The notes under the pieces are model-generated. The model was given only the letters and a program-made list of their open reading frames with translations, was not told where the DNA came from and did no database searches. DNA of 58,227 nt, taken from Candidatus Latescibacterota bacterium (GTDB taxonomy: Bacteria > Latescibacterota > UBA2968 > UBA8231). Both the position numbers and the translations under genes were made by a program. Positions 50,986-58,227 of this stretch are shown here, in pieces. The DNA lies in the NCBI GenBank assembly GCA_007136405.1, contig SLHA01000096.1:1-58227 (forward strand), written 5' to 3'. Numbering within the stretch: position 1 is the stretch's first letter; each line of letters starts with the position of its first letter.

Positions 50986-52611
50986 ATGACCCCAAAGGCT
51001 TCCGAGCGACGTCCCGCCGGACATCACCCATGGGTATGGGCCATCCTGGCCCTTGGTCTGGGGCTGCGGCTGTACGCCCTGGACCAACCCCTGGTAGACT
51101 GGCAGGCCTGGCGACAGACCGATACGGCGGCGATCGCACGCAACTTTTACGAAGAGGGTTACCGCCTGTTCCACCCCACGGTGGACTGGCGCGGTGCCAC
51201 ACCCGGGTATGTGGAGATGAACTTTCCCGCGTATCCGTTTGCGGTCGCCATGCTGTATTTCCTGACCGGCGGGGTTCAAGAATGGCTGGGACGGCTGCTG
51301 TCCGCTTTGTTGTCCACCGGCGCAGGCGGTCTGCTGTTCCTGCTCGGTCGCCGTTTATACGCTGACGACAGGATCGGGTGCCTGAGTGCGCTGATCTACC
51401 TGATCACCCCACTCAGCCTGTTTTTCGGGCGGACCTTCCTTCCTGAAGGGGCCATGCTGTTTCTGAGCGTGGGCACGCTGCTCAGCTTCGATCGCTGGTG
51501 CGAGAAGGGGAGTGCAGGGTATTTCTTCCTAGCCGCCGTTAGCGCAGCGCTGTGTTTTCTGGTAAAGATTCCGACCCTTTATCTGGGTTTCCCCCTGGTA
51601 GCCATCGCCTGGAGTTACTGGGGGTGGAGCTTCCTGCGTCGTCCCCTGCTGTGGCTGTACCTGCTTCTCGTGCTCATGCCCGCGGTACTCTGGCACCGGC
51701 ACGCCTACCATCTCTTCGAGCAGACGGGTCTCACGTTCGGCATATGGAATCAATACGGTTACGACAAATGGGGCCATGCATTGCTGCTGGACCCGGGATT
51801 CTACCTTGTCATGCTGAGACGCTTCGTCCACGCAGTCTACACTCCTGTCGGCAGCCTGCTGGTTCTGCTGGGTACGATCATGCCGCCGCGCAGATCCAGG
51901 GAATGGATCGTGTCGGTGTGGCTTGGGGGCCTGGTGCTGTATCTGGGTCTCGTTGCAGAGGGCAACCGCCTGCTCCATTATTATCAGTTGCCCTTTGTGC
52001 CCGTCGGAGCCCTCCTCGCAGCCGGATTTCTTGTCCGCGTGCTAGATGCTGCCCAAGCCGACACCAACCAGGGTCTTGGTCGCAGGTTGTTGCGCTATCT
52101 TCGCGACTGGCGATTCCATGTGCTTGGGGTAGTCCTGGGAAGCATCGCGGCCTACAGCGCCTGGGCCGTGCGCGATTACTATGTTCAACCCGGCAGTTAC
52201 GACCTGTACTATCGGAGTTGCCATGCTCTGGGTGCCGTCCTGCAGGAACGCCTTCCGCCCGATGCCCTTCTGATAGTCGGTGATCTGGACGATAAACCTC
52301 CAGGTCCGTATCGTGCCCAAAATCCGTCCTTACTGTACTACAGCCACCGCAAAGGATGGCAGATCACCCCGAAGGAATTCTGTCCCGAACGGCTGGATCG
52401 GCTTGCAGCCCAGGGTGCGGATTATTTCGTCACGGCTACCCGTTTTGCCCTGCAGGACCCCGCATTCTGGAACAACCTGGTGCACAGAGGGGTCACCACG
52501 GCTAAAGACTACCCGCGCTTCTGGACCGACCATCGGTCGTTCGTACAGGCAGTGGAACGGATATCGGGGCCTGAGCGCCAATTCGTCGTAGTACGCTTGC
52601 GGTCGAACTGA
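50986..52611 (+). CDS. GT39/ArnT-like membrane glycosyltransferase
   Basis: The 541-residue protein has about ten or more membrane helices. The first is followed by the GT-C signature region: LRLYALDQPLVDWQAWRQTDTAAIARNFYEEG carries the catalytic-type acidic residue in the first periplasmic loop, and YVEMNFPAYPFAVAMLY follows. Such enzymes use polyprenyl-phosphate sugars as donors on the periplasmic side, and could use the product of a GT2 enzyme such as the one at 30211-31185. The ATG at 50986 gives a short cytoplasmic lead; upstream extension is unlike protein. No strong ribosome-binding site is seen. Confidence 0.8.
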   Translation: MTPKASERRPAGHHPWVWAILALGLGLRLYALDQPLVDWQAWRQTDTAAIARNFYEEGYRLFHPTVDWRGATPGYVEMNFPAYPFAVAMLYFLTGGVQEWLGRLLSALLSTGAGGLLFLLGRRLYADDRIGCLSALIYLITPLSLFFGRTFLPEGAMLFLSVGTLLSFDRWCEKGSAGYFFLAAVSAALCFLVKIPTLYLGFPLVAIAWSYWGWSFLRRPLLWLYLLLVLMPAVLWHRHAYHLFEQTGLTFGIWNQYGYDKWGHALLLDPGFYLVMLRRFVHAVYTPVGSLLVLLGTIMPPRRSREWIVSVWLGGLVLYLGLVAEGNRLLHYYQLPFVPVGALLAAGFLVRVLDAAQADTNQGLGRRLLRYLRDWRFHVLGVVLGSIAAYSAWAVRDYYVQPGSYDLYYRSCHALGAVLQERLPPDALLIVGDLDDKPPGPYRAQNPSLLYYSHRKGWQITPKEFCPERLDRLAAQGADYFVTATRFALQDPAFWNNLVHRGVTTAKDYPRFWTDHRSFVQAVERISGPERQFVVVRLRSN

Positions 52612-52722
52612 GCTCCTTGTGCACGTCAATGCTCGGTCCGGCACCGGATCCGGATCCGTATCGAGGCCGCAACACCTGTAGCTCACACGTTGGCATTCAC
52701 GCTGCCATACCGTGGAGGCGTA

Positions 52723-54888
52723 ATGAAGCTGAAGCTTGCCTGGTGGGTCCACCACCCTTCCATGGCCGCTGCGACACTGGTTTTTGTGGCTACCCTGGCC
52801 GTACGTCTGACCTACATGGCGGAAAGCCGCTCCAGTCCGTTTTTCGCCACACCTGTCGTCGATGCGCAGACGTATGTCGAACGGGCCGGACACATAGCCG
52901 GCGGGGACATTCTCGGACCCGACAAACCTTTCTGGCAGGCCCCTCTTTATCCGTATTTCCTCGGATCGATCGCCCGCATCTGGCCGGAACCCGCTCTGTT
53001 CACCGCGGCGCGTATCGCTCAAGCCCTGCTTGCCGCCGCGTCCGCCGTCATGCTGTACCGGCTGACGCGGCGTTTCGGTCCCACCCTGGCCATGACCGTT
53101 ACCTGTGCTTATGCCCTGTACGGGCCCCTGGTGTACTTCGACGGCGAGCTTCTCGGCGTCTCCCTCGAGACGTTTCTGTATCTCGCTCTGCTGACCGCGC
53201 TTTTTGCAGCCTGGAAAGCGCCGTCGCGCCGCGCCTGGGCCGGTGCGGGCCTGCTGGGCGGGCTGAGTGCCCTGGTGCGTCCCAACATACTCCTTTTCAT
53301 CGTGGCGCTGCCGCTGTGGTTGCACTATTCGGCACGGTCGCGACCCGCCACCAGCCCCACCGGAGCGCACAGTTCAGCGTGGTCAACACCTTACCGCTCC
53401 TGGGCCTGGGTGATCCTCGGTGTCGTCATAGCCATCGCTCCGGTAACCACCCGCAACTGGATCGTCGGCGGTGAACCGGTACTCATCTCGTCCAACGGCG
53501 GCATCAACTTTTACATCGGCAACAACGCCCGCTATGACAGCACGGTGGCCATACATCCCGGCCATCACTGGGAGGAGCTGGTCCTGGAGCCGGTCCGGGC
53601 CGGCCACGACAAGCATGCGGCGCGCTCCCGGTATTTCTACGACAAAGCCCTGGCCTGGGCGTCCGACCATCCCCTGGCTTATGCTCAACTCCTGGCGCGA
53701 AAAACCTGGCTGTTCTGGGCCGGCCCCGAACTCAAGCGAAACGTCAACATCCACTACGCGCGCTCGCACTCGCATGTCCTGGCCACCTTACTGTGGGAAC
53801 GCGGGATCGCGTTCCCCTTCGGCCTGATAGCTCCCCTGGCGCTCCTTGGCCTGGCCCTCACGGCCCGGCAACGCGATCCGGGGTTGGCCCTGCTGCGTCT
53901 TTTCGTTGCCGTCTACAGTTTTTCGGTGATCGTTTTTTTCGTCAGTGCCCGCTACCGTGCTCCTCTGATTCCGGCCCTGTTGTTATTCGCCGGCCTGGGC
54001 GCGTTCAGACTCTACGCCTTGATCAAATCAGGCCGGTATCGTGTGGCGCTGATTCACACCATCCCGCTGGTCATTCTGCTGGCGGCCCTCAACCGTCCCT
54101 CCGGCGATCCCTCTCCAGACCGGGACGCGCAACTACAACGAGACCTGGGCGAAGTCTACCTGCGCCGGGAAAAGTACGACCAGGCGGCGCATTACAGTCG
54201 CCTGGCCCTGGAACTGAACCCGGAACTCCCCACGGCACATCACAACCTCGCAGTGGCGTATCTGGGCCTGAACCGGTATGAAGAGGCCGCCGAGCACGCT
54301 CGATGGGCCGTAGACCGGGTTCCCCGGAGAGCGGACAGCCGGGTGGTTCTGGCTCGGGCCCTGATACAATTGGGCCAGACGAACTCAGCCCGCTCGCAGC
54401 TCGAGCTAGCTCTGAATACCGCGCCCAGCTACGGGCAGGCTCACCTTCACATGGGACGTCTGCTTTTGCATAGCGGCGCACCGGGAAACGCGCTACCGCA
54501 TCTGGAGGAGGCAGTCAGGCAACTGGGAGGATTCTGGACTTCCTATGACGTGGGCCGGGCCTACCAGGCAACAGGCGACCATGAGCGTGCCCTGGCCGCA
54601 TACCGCCAGGCATTGACCCAGGAGCTGCGTCCAGAGGGGTTCGTGGCGCTGGCGGCCGTGCATCTTCTCAGACAGGACGCTGAGGCCGCAATCCGTTATT
54701 CCAGGAACGCACTGCAACTGAACCCCGAACAGGCAGAGGCTTATGTCAATCTGGGATATGCGATGTTGCTGCAGGGCAATCCAGAAGCAGCCGTTACGTA
54801 TTACCAGCAAGCGCTGGTAATAAGGCCGGATCTGGAACCGGCCCGGAGAGGGCTTCTCCGGGCCCGGCGAGCTGCGGGTTACCGATGA
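52723..54888 (+). CDS. GT39-like membrane glycosyltransferase fused to TPR domain
   Basis: The 721-residue protein has an N-terminal GT-C membrane domain (about 1-475). VVDAQTYVERAGHIAGGDILGPDKPFWQAPLYPYFLG lies in the first periplasmic loop and RPNILLFIVALPLWL and VFFVSARYRAPLIPALLLF are later helices. A C-terminal TPR domain (about 480-715) contains LGEVYLRREKYDQAAHYSRLALELNPELPTAHHNLAVAY and AYVNLGYAMLLQGNPEAAVTYYQQAL. GGAGG lies four bases before the ATG at 52723. It is the second gene after the GT39 gene (111-base gap). It could add sugars to proteins or glycans, with the TPRs recruiting the acceptor (inference). Confidence 0.82.
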   Translation: MKLKLAWWVHHPSMAAATLVFVATLAVRLTYMAESRSSPFFATPVVDAQTYVERAGHIAGGDILGPDKPFWQAPLYPYFLGSIARIWPEPALFTAARIAQALLAAASAVMLYRLTRRFGPTLAMTVTCAYALYGPLVYFDGELLGVSLETFLYLALLTALFAAWKAPSRRAWAGAGLLGGLSALVRPNILLFIVALPLWLHYSARSRPATSPTGAHSSAWSTPYRSWAWVILGVVIAIAPVTTRNWIVGGEPVLISSNGGINFYIGNNARYDSTVAIHPGHHWEELVLEPVRAGHDKHAARSRYFYDKALAWASDHPLAYAQLLARKTWLFWAGPELKRNVNIHYARSHSHVLATLLWERGIAFPFGLIAPLALLGLALTARQRDPGLALLRLFVAVYSFSVIVFFVSARYRAPLIPALLLFAGLGAFRLYALIKSGRYRVALIHTIPLVILLAALNRPSGDPSPDRDAQLQRDLGEVYLRREKYDQAAHYSRLALELNPELPTAHHNLAVAYLGLNRYEEAAEHARWAVDRVPRRADSRVVLARALIQLGQTNSARSQLELALNTAPSYGQAHLHMGRLLLHSGAPGNALPHLEEAVRQLGGFWTSYDVGRAYQATGDHERALAAYRQALTQELRPEGFVALAAVHLLRQDAEAAIRYSRNALQLNPEQAEAYVNLGYAMLLQGNPEAAVTYYQQALVIRPDLEPARRGLLRARRAAGYR

Positions 54889-54926
54889 TGTGGGGATGCG
54901 GCGCTCTCCGGCTCAACCCGTCCGGC

Positions 54927-56696
54927 TCAACTGCCGGCAGACCCGGCGTCCCGCCAGTGTTGCGCCGCCTGCTGATCGAGCCACTCGATCTGGTCTGACA
55001 GCGCGGTTCTCAGCGAGTCCATGAAAACGCTGAAGCGCTCACGTTCGCGCCTGCGACGCACCTGGAGAGCCGAAAAACGGGCAACTCGGTCGAAAGTGAT
55101 GAGTCTCGGTTCGTGCCTCTCCAAACGGAATACCGCCCATCCATCGGCAAGTTGGACGGGACCCTGCAACTCACCGATATGACGTTCCGGATCATCTCCG
55201 AGAATATTGTGGTATTCGGTATTCTGCTGACCAGGGACAAAGAGGGTGCCGTCTTCGTCAAAACGGTAAAACCACCCGGCTGAAGTGGACACAAAATCAT
55301 CCGCGGCATCGTCCTCCCTGTCCCGGAAACCCTGGGCAGTCATACGCCGTAAGGAACGCTCGTTGGACAAATCCTCGAGAGCGGCGCCGGAGCGGATTTC
55401 CGCAAGGACCTGTTCGGCCTCTTCTCGCGAGTCCAGCAGCACCTCCGTCAGGTAAAGATGATCGGGAAGATCGAAGCTGCCAGGATTCTGGTCGTAATAC
55501 CGGCGAGCCTCTTCCTGGGAGACGCTCACACGATTGCCGACTTCCTGACGGTGCAACTCCGTAGCCATGAGTTCACGGCGACGTTCCTCTTTCCAGGCCC
55601 GAAACTCCGGTTCCTGATCCCAGCCGCGGTCCAGGGCCACCTGGCAGATGAGGCTGTCAGCCAGGATGAAGCGGCGAATCAGCGTAACCATACCGCCCCT
55701 GTCATCCAGACGGGTCTTCACGCGATGTTTCCTGTGAGCGCGCACTACATCGTTCAGGTCTATGGAGCCGCCCCTGAAAGATACCACGTCCATGTCGCCA
55801 GGATCGTGCTCGACGGCTCCCTTTTCCATGGTCCGCAGGGCCGCGGCCAGCCCGTCATCCGACCAGTCGACCTCGTAATGCTCCTCGAGGCTGGCCACCA
55901 GGCTGTCGTATTTGGCCTGGTATGCATCATGCAGGATCCGGGTGCGGGCGCGATGGTGAACTTCCCCGAGGGGCAGCCTGCGTTTGTCCAGGACCATCAA
56001 CACTTCCCATCCCTCTATGGTCTGGATGGGTTCGCTGTACTCACCGGGTTCCAGGTGGAACAATCCCTCGGCCAACGCCGGGACCATATCAGATGGACCG
56101 AAGAACTGCCTCAAATCACCCCCCCGCGCCGCATCCGGTGCGATGGAGCGTTCTCTCGCCAGCTTGGCAAAATCTGCGCCGTCCTGCAGCAACGCCAGTG
56201 TTTCTCGAGCCTCCTCCTCGGTCTTGCTACGGATATGCGCCGGCCAGATCTGCCAGCCCATGTCCTGATCCTCATACATCTGGCGGACCTCGGCTTCACT
56301 GACCCGCAACCGGCTTCGAATATCCTCGTTCAAGACGCGTTCATGCAGTCGTTCACGGGTCTTGTCGAACAACCGTTGCTGGACCTCCGGCAACTGGTCA
56401 AGCTGGCGGCGCTCAGCCTCCAGGACCATCAGCTCACGGTCTACCAGCATCTGCAGGCCACGGGCCCACGGCTGCTGTGCATCCTCCACTTCCTCCTGTT
56501 GGCGTTGCTGAGTATCGATCTCGCCTCGCGTGATCTCACGATCCCCGACGCGTACCAGAATCCTGTCAGCGGGTACATCCGAAGGATCCTCAGCGCATCC
56601 CACGGTGATGAACAAACCCCCAGCCAGGAGCGCACACACCCCCTTAGCCCGGACAATCATGCTCCGGCCGGTACCTATTCCAGATGAGAACAACAT
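54927..56696 (-). CDS. PpiC/SurA-like parvulin lipoprotein
   Basis: The 589-residue protein has a lipoprotein signal (ALLAGGLFITVGC, lipobox ending in Cys). A SurA-like N-terminal helical domain follows (DRILVRVGDREITRGEIDTQ). A parvulin domain has EEEARETLALLQDGADFAKLARERS and GGDLRQFFGPSDMVPALAEGLFHLEPGEYSEPIQTIEGWEVLMV. A second, weaker parvulin-like region lies near 410-540. It should assist folding of outer-membrane or secreted proteins. The ATG at 56696 overlaps the previous stop (TGATG) with GAGG 7 bases away. An ATG at 56660 would give a shorter, more classical signal. Confidence 0.85.
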   Translation of the reverse strand: MLFSSGIGTGRSMIVRAKGVCALLAGGLFITVGCAEDPSDVPADRILVRVGDREITRGEIDTQQRQQEEVEDAQQPWARGLQMLVDRELMVLEAERRQLDQLPEVQQRLFDKTRERLHERVLNEDIRSRLRVSEAEVRQMYEDQDMGWQIWPAHIRSKTEEEARETLALLQDGADFAKLARERSIAPDAARGGDLRQFFGPSDMVPALAEGLFHLEPGEYSEPIQTIEGWEVLMVLDKRRLPLGEVHHRARTRILHDAYQAKYDSLVASLEEHYEVDWSDDGLAAALRTMEKGAVEHDPGDMDVVSFRGGSIDLNDVVRAHRKHRVKTRLDDRGGMVTLIRRFILADSLICQVALDRGWDQEPEFRAWKEERRRELMATELHRQEVGNRVSVSQEEARRYYDQNPGSFDLPDHLYLTEVLLDSREEAEQVLAEIRSGAALEDLSNERSLRRMTAQGFRDREDDAADDFVSTSAGWFYRFDEDGTLFVPGQQNTEYHNILGDDPERHIGELQGPVQLADGWAVFRLERHEPRLITFDRVARFSALQVRRRRERERFSVFMDSLRTALSDQIEWLDQQAAQHWRDAGSAGS

Positions 56697-57487
56697 CAAC
56701 GAACCTCGTATGTAAGCTTGAGTTCACCGTCCGGATACAGTCGACCCGTGTCCCGATGAAAGCGTGCAGTCACGGCCAGAGTCTCGATGGGTACGTCGCG
56801 GTAATCGAAACGCACCTGGACCTCGGGAACATTGACCGTGATGTTGGACACGTCTCCGTGTAAAGGCTCGAAAACGAGAAATCCATCGCGTTCCTGGCCG
56901 GAAAAAATGAACTCCGGAGCGAACCGGGTACGCCGGAGGATACTCATCCGCTCTTGCCAGTCGTGATATTCGTTACCGAATCTTTCCCCCGCACCATCTG
57001 CACTTCTGCCCCCGGTAGCGAAGGTGCGGAAGTACACGTACAATTGCTCCCGCGTGAGGCTGTGGTACACACGGCCATTGTCACTGATCAACTGCACATC
57101 GGTTGGATCGATAAACACCTTGGGATACTGATAGTTCTTCACCGTCAGCCGGAACACCGTGAACCGTTGCGGCACCTCATCATAGCGGAACCACTTGGTA
57201 TCGCCAAAGGTGTAAGGGTTCCGTCCCTGCGCCGTGGCGGAAGGGAACTGACGGTTGAGTTCTTCATCCGTCATCGGCCGGAGCCCGATCTCCAGACGCT
57301 CTTGCTCGAAGAGAATCTCTCCGTCGTCAGTGATCGTTTTCTGCGGGTTTTCTTCCTCCTGATCCACCGGCGTCAGAACCCCCATATATTCACGGTAGGC
57401 CAGCCGATCCATATACCGGCCACAACCGGTAATCCACAAAGTGACCGCCAGCACCACGATGCCCAGAACCATCCACTTGCAGCGCAT
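56696..57487 (-). CDS. Lipoprotein of unknown function
   Basis: The 263-residue protein begins with a lipoprotein signal (MVLGIVVLAVTLWITGCG, lipobox ITGC). The mature part has RFTVFRLTVKNYQYPKVFIDPTDVQLISDNGRVYHSLTREQL, an immunoglobulin-like beta pattern, and several strands near the end (NVPEVQVRFDYRDVPIE). I do not recognise the family. The ATG at 57487 has GGAG 8 bases upstream; the longer ORF has an Arg-rich, protein-unlike head. It is translationally coupled to the parvulin gene, so it may be its client or partner. Confidence 0.75.
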   Translation of the reverse strand: MRCKWMVLGIVVLAVTLWITGCGRYMDRLAYREYMGVLTPVDQEEENPQKTITDDGEILFEQERLEIGLRPMTDEELNRQFPSATAQGRNPYTFGDTKWFRYDEVPQRFTVFRLTVKNYQYPKVFIDPTDVQLISDNGRVYHSLTREQLYVYFRTFATGGRSADGAGERFGNEYHDWQERMSILRRTRFAPEFIFSGQERDGFLVFEPLHGDVSNITVNVPEVQVRFDYRDVPIETLAVTARFHRDTGRLYPDGELKLTYEVR

Positions 57488-57543
57488 GTATTTTTCTCCG
57501 TCCCGTGAAGAGCCGCCGGTGGCAGCTCGGTAGACAGATACCA

Positions 57544-58227
57544 TCAATATACGACCGCCACGGTTCCTACGTGTTCGTCGGCGGAGGGACCTTCCCCGGC
57601 GACCAGCTTGTACGCGTATATCCCCGGCGGCACCCGGTTTCCCTGGGCGTCTATGCCGTCCCAACTCAGGGTTCGGGGACCCGACATGCGCGCCCGGTGC
57701 TCGACCCGGCGCAGGCGACGGCCGCTCAGGTCATACACATCCAGCGCCACCAGCACCTCGCGATCACTGGGGACCCGGTACAGGTCGAAGCTGAAGGAGA
57801 CTTCCTCGTTCAGCCCATCTCCATTGGGCGAGAAGGGGTTGGGCGTGACGGTCACCGGTCCGGTCAGGCGGTCCAGCGCCTCGGCGATCACCATGGTGCT
57901 GCGGGTAGCGACCAGAGAGGTGGCATCACCATGCTCCAGCGGCTGCGGCAGCGTATCCTCCAACTGGTCGTCATACACCCGTCCACTGAACTCCGTGGAA
58001 CCGGAATACACCTGCGACCGGAACACGACTTCGATCAAACCCTCCCCACCCCGGGGAAATTCGTGAGCGCCCAGGGGCGGCAGCTTGAGACTCAGATGTT
58101 TCCTGCCGGTCTCCGGGTTTTCCACCAGCGCCTGGGCAAACTCACCGAGGGCCGGTGTCGCGGTCCGCAGAAACTCCACGGCGTCCACCCCGGCCGGCGT
58201 GATATCCTGCCAGATCAGGTCCGCGCC
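57544..58227 (-). CDS. Secreted protein with FlgD-Ig-type C-terminal domain (5' end outside window)
   Basis: The frame is open to the right edge of the window, so the N terminus is missing; 227 residues are visible. The C-terminal 100 residues form a FlgD-Ig/gliding-type domain: VTPNPFSPNGDGLNEEVSFSFDL, ALDVYDLSGRRLRRV, SWDGIDAQGNRVPPGIYAYKLVAG. In FCB bacteria such domains end many secreted and surface proteins, sometimes as type IX signals. It starts the operon with the unknown lipoprotein and the parvulin lipoprotein. What the upstream part does cannot be seen. Confidence 0.82.
   Translation of the reverse strand, partial: GADLIWQDITPAGVDAVEFLRTATPALGEFAQALVENPETGRKHLSLKLPPLGAHEFPRGGEGLIEVVFRSQVYSGSTEFSGRVYDDQLEDTLPQPLEHGDATSLVATRSTMVIAEALDRLTGPVTVTPNPFSPNGDGLNEEVSFSFDLYRVPSDREVLVALDVYDLSGRRLRRVEHRARMSGPRTLSWDGIDAQGNRVPPGIYAYKLVAGEGPSADEHVGTVAVVY

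Noticed and set aside
50445..50987. Minus-strand gene in the divergent region
   Set aside because: A 180-residue frame exists, but it is Ser/Arg/Cys-rich, has no recognisable segment or ribosome-binding site, and runs over the GT39 start.

Overview
The window is about 58 kb of high-GC bacterial chromosome from a diderm (Gram-negative-type), flagellated organism. Evidence for two membranes is the FlhF/FlhG/FliA flagellar set, two lipobox-bearing lipoproteins, a PorV/PorQ-type outer-membrane barrel, ExbB/ExbD and a periplasmic parvulin. The flagellar gene order (flgB-flgC ... flbD-motA-motB-fliL-fliM-fliN / fliO-P-Q-R-flhB-flhA-flhF-flhG-fliA) is not the enterobacterial one. Together with PorV, a DUF4159 protein and a FlgD-Ig-type C-terminal domain it suggests the FCB superphylum or a nearby candidate phylum (Gemmatimonadota, Latescibacterota, KSB1 and Eisenbacteria are examples). 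This placement is an inference; there is no rRNA in the window.

Layout. (1) 1-2106, plus strand: 3' part of a RelA/SpoT (p)ppGpp enzyme and hisC. (2) 2088-30009, minus strand: a flagellar and motility block of about 28 kb in two transcriptional runs. Each run is headed by a sequence with exact sigma-54 spacing (GG-N10-GC). One lies before flgB (29994-30009) and drives flgB, flgC, a small unknown gene, a lytic transglycosylase, fliE, fliF, fliH, fliI, fliJ, fliK, flgD, flgE, flbD, motA, motB, fliL, fliM and fliN. The other lies before fliO (14321-14336), behind a hairpin, and drives fliO, fliP, fliQ, fliR, flhB, flhA, flhF, flhG, fliA, a small unknown gene, an HDOD protein, a soluble GAF histidine kinase and a DUF2802 protein. 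fliG is absent from its usual place between fliF and fliH.

(3) 30211-39188, minus strand: a tightly overlapping surface-polysaccharide operon. Its products are a GT4 glycosyltransferase, an atypical SDR, a WecA-like initiating transferase, a sulfatase-superfamily/VanZ fusion, a Wzy-type ligase/polymerase fused to TPRs, and a GT2 polyprenyl-phosphate glycosyltransferase. The last gene runs into a 27-bp tandem repeat that copies its own 3' end. (4) 39490-42948, plus strand: mpl (murein tripeptide recycling) behind a good sigma-70 promoter, a secreted HEAT-repeat protein and a secreted lamin-tail-domain protein, then a strong hairpin terminator.

(5) 43117-50030, minus strand: an envelope operon PorV-family barrel / 1090-residue TPR protein / ExbB / ExbD / DUF4159 membrane protein. 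It looks like an undescribed proton-driven inner-to-outer-membrane machine and is the best candidate in the window for a new system. (6) 50031-50985: a geneless, repeat-bearing divergent region. (7) 50986-54888, plus strand: two GT39-like membrane glycosyltransferases, the second with a C-terminal TPR domain. (8) 54927-58227, minus strand: the 3' part of a FlgD-Ig-type secreted protein, an unknown lipoprotein and a PpiC/SurA-like lipoprotein.

No tRNA, rRNA, CRISPR, insertion sequence or phage gene was recognised.
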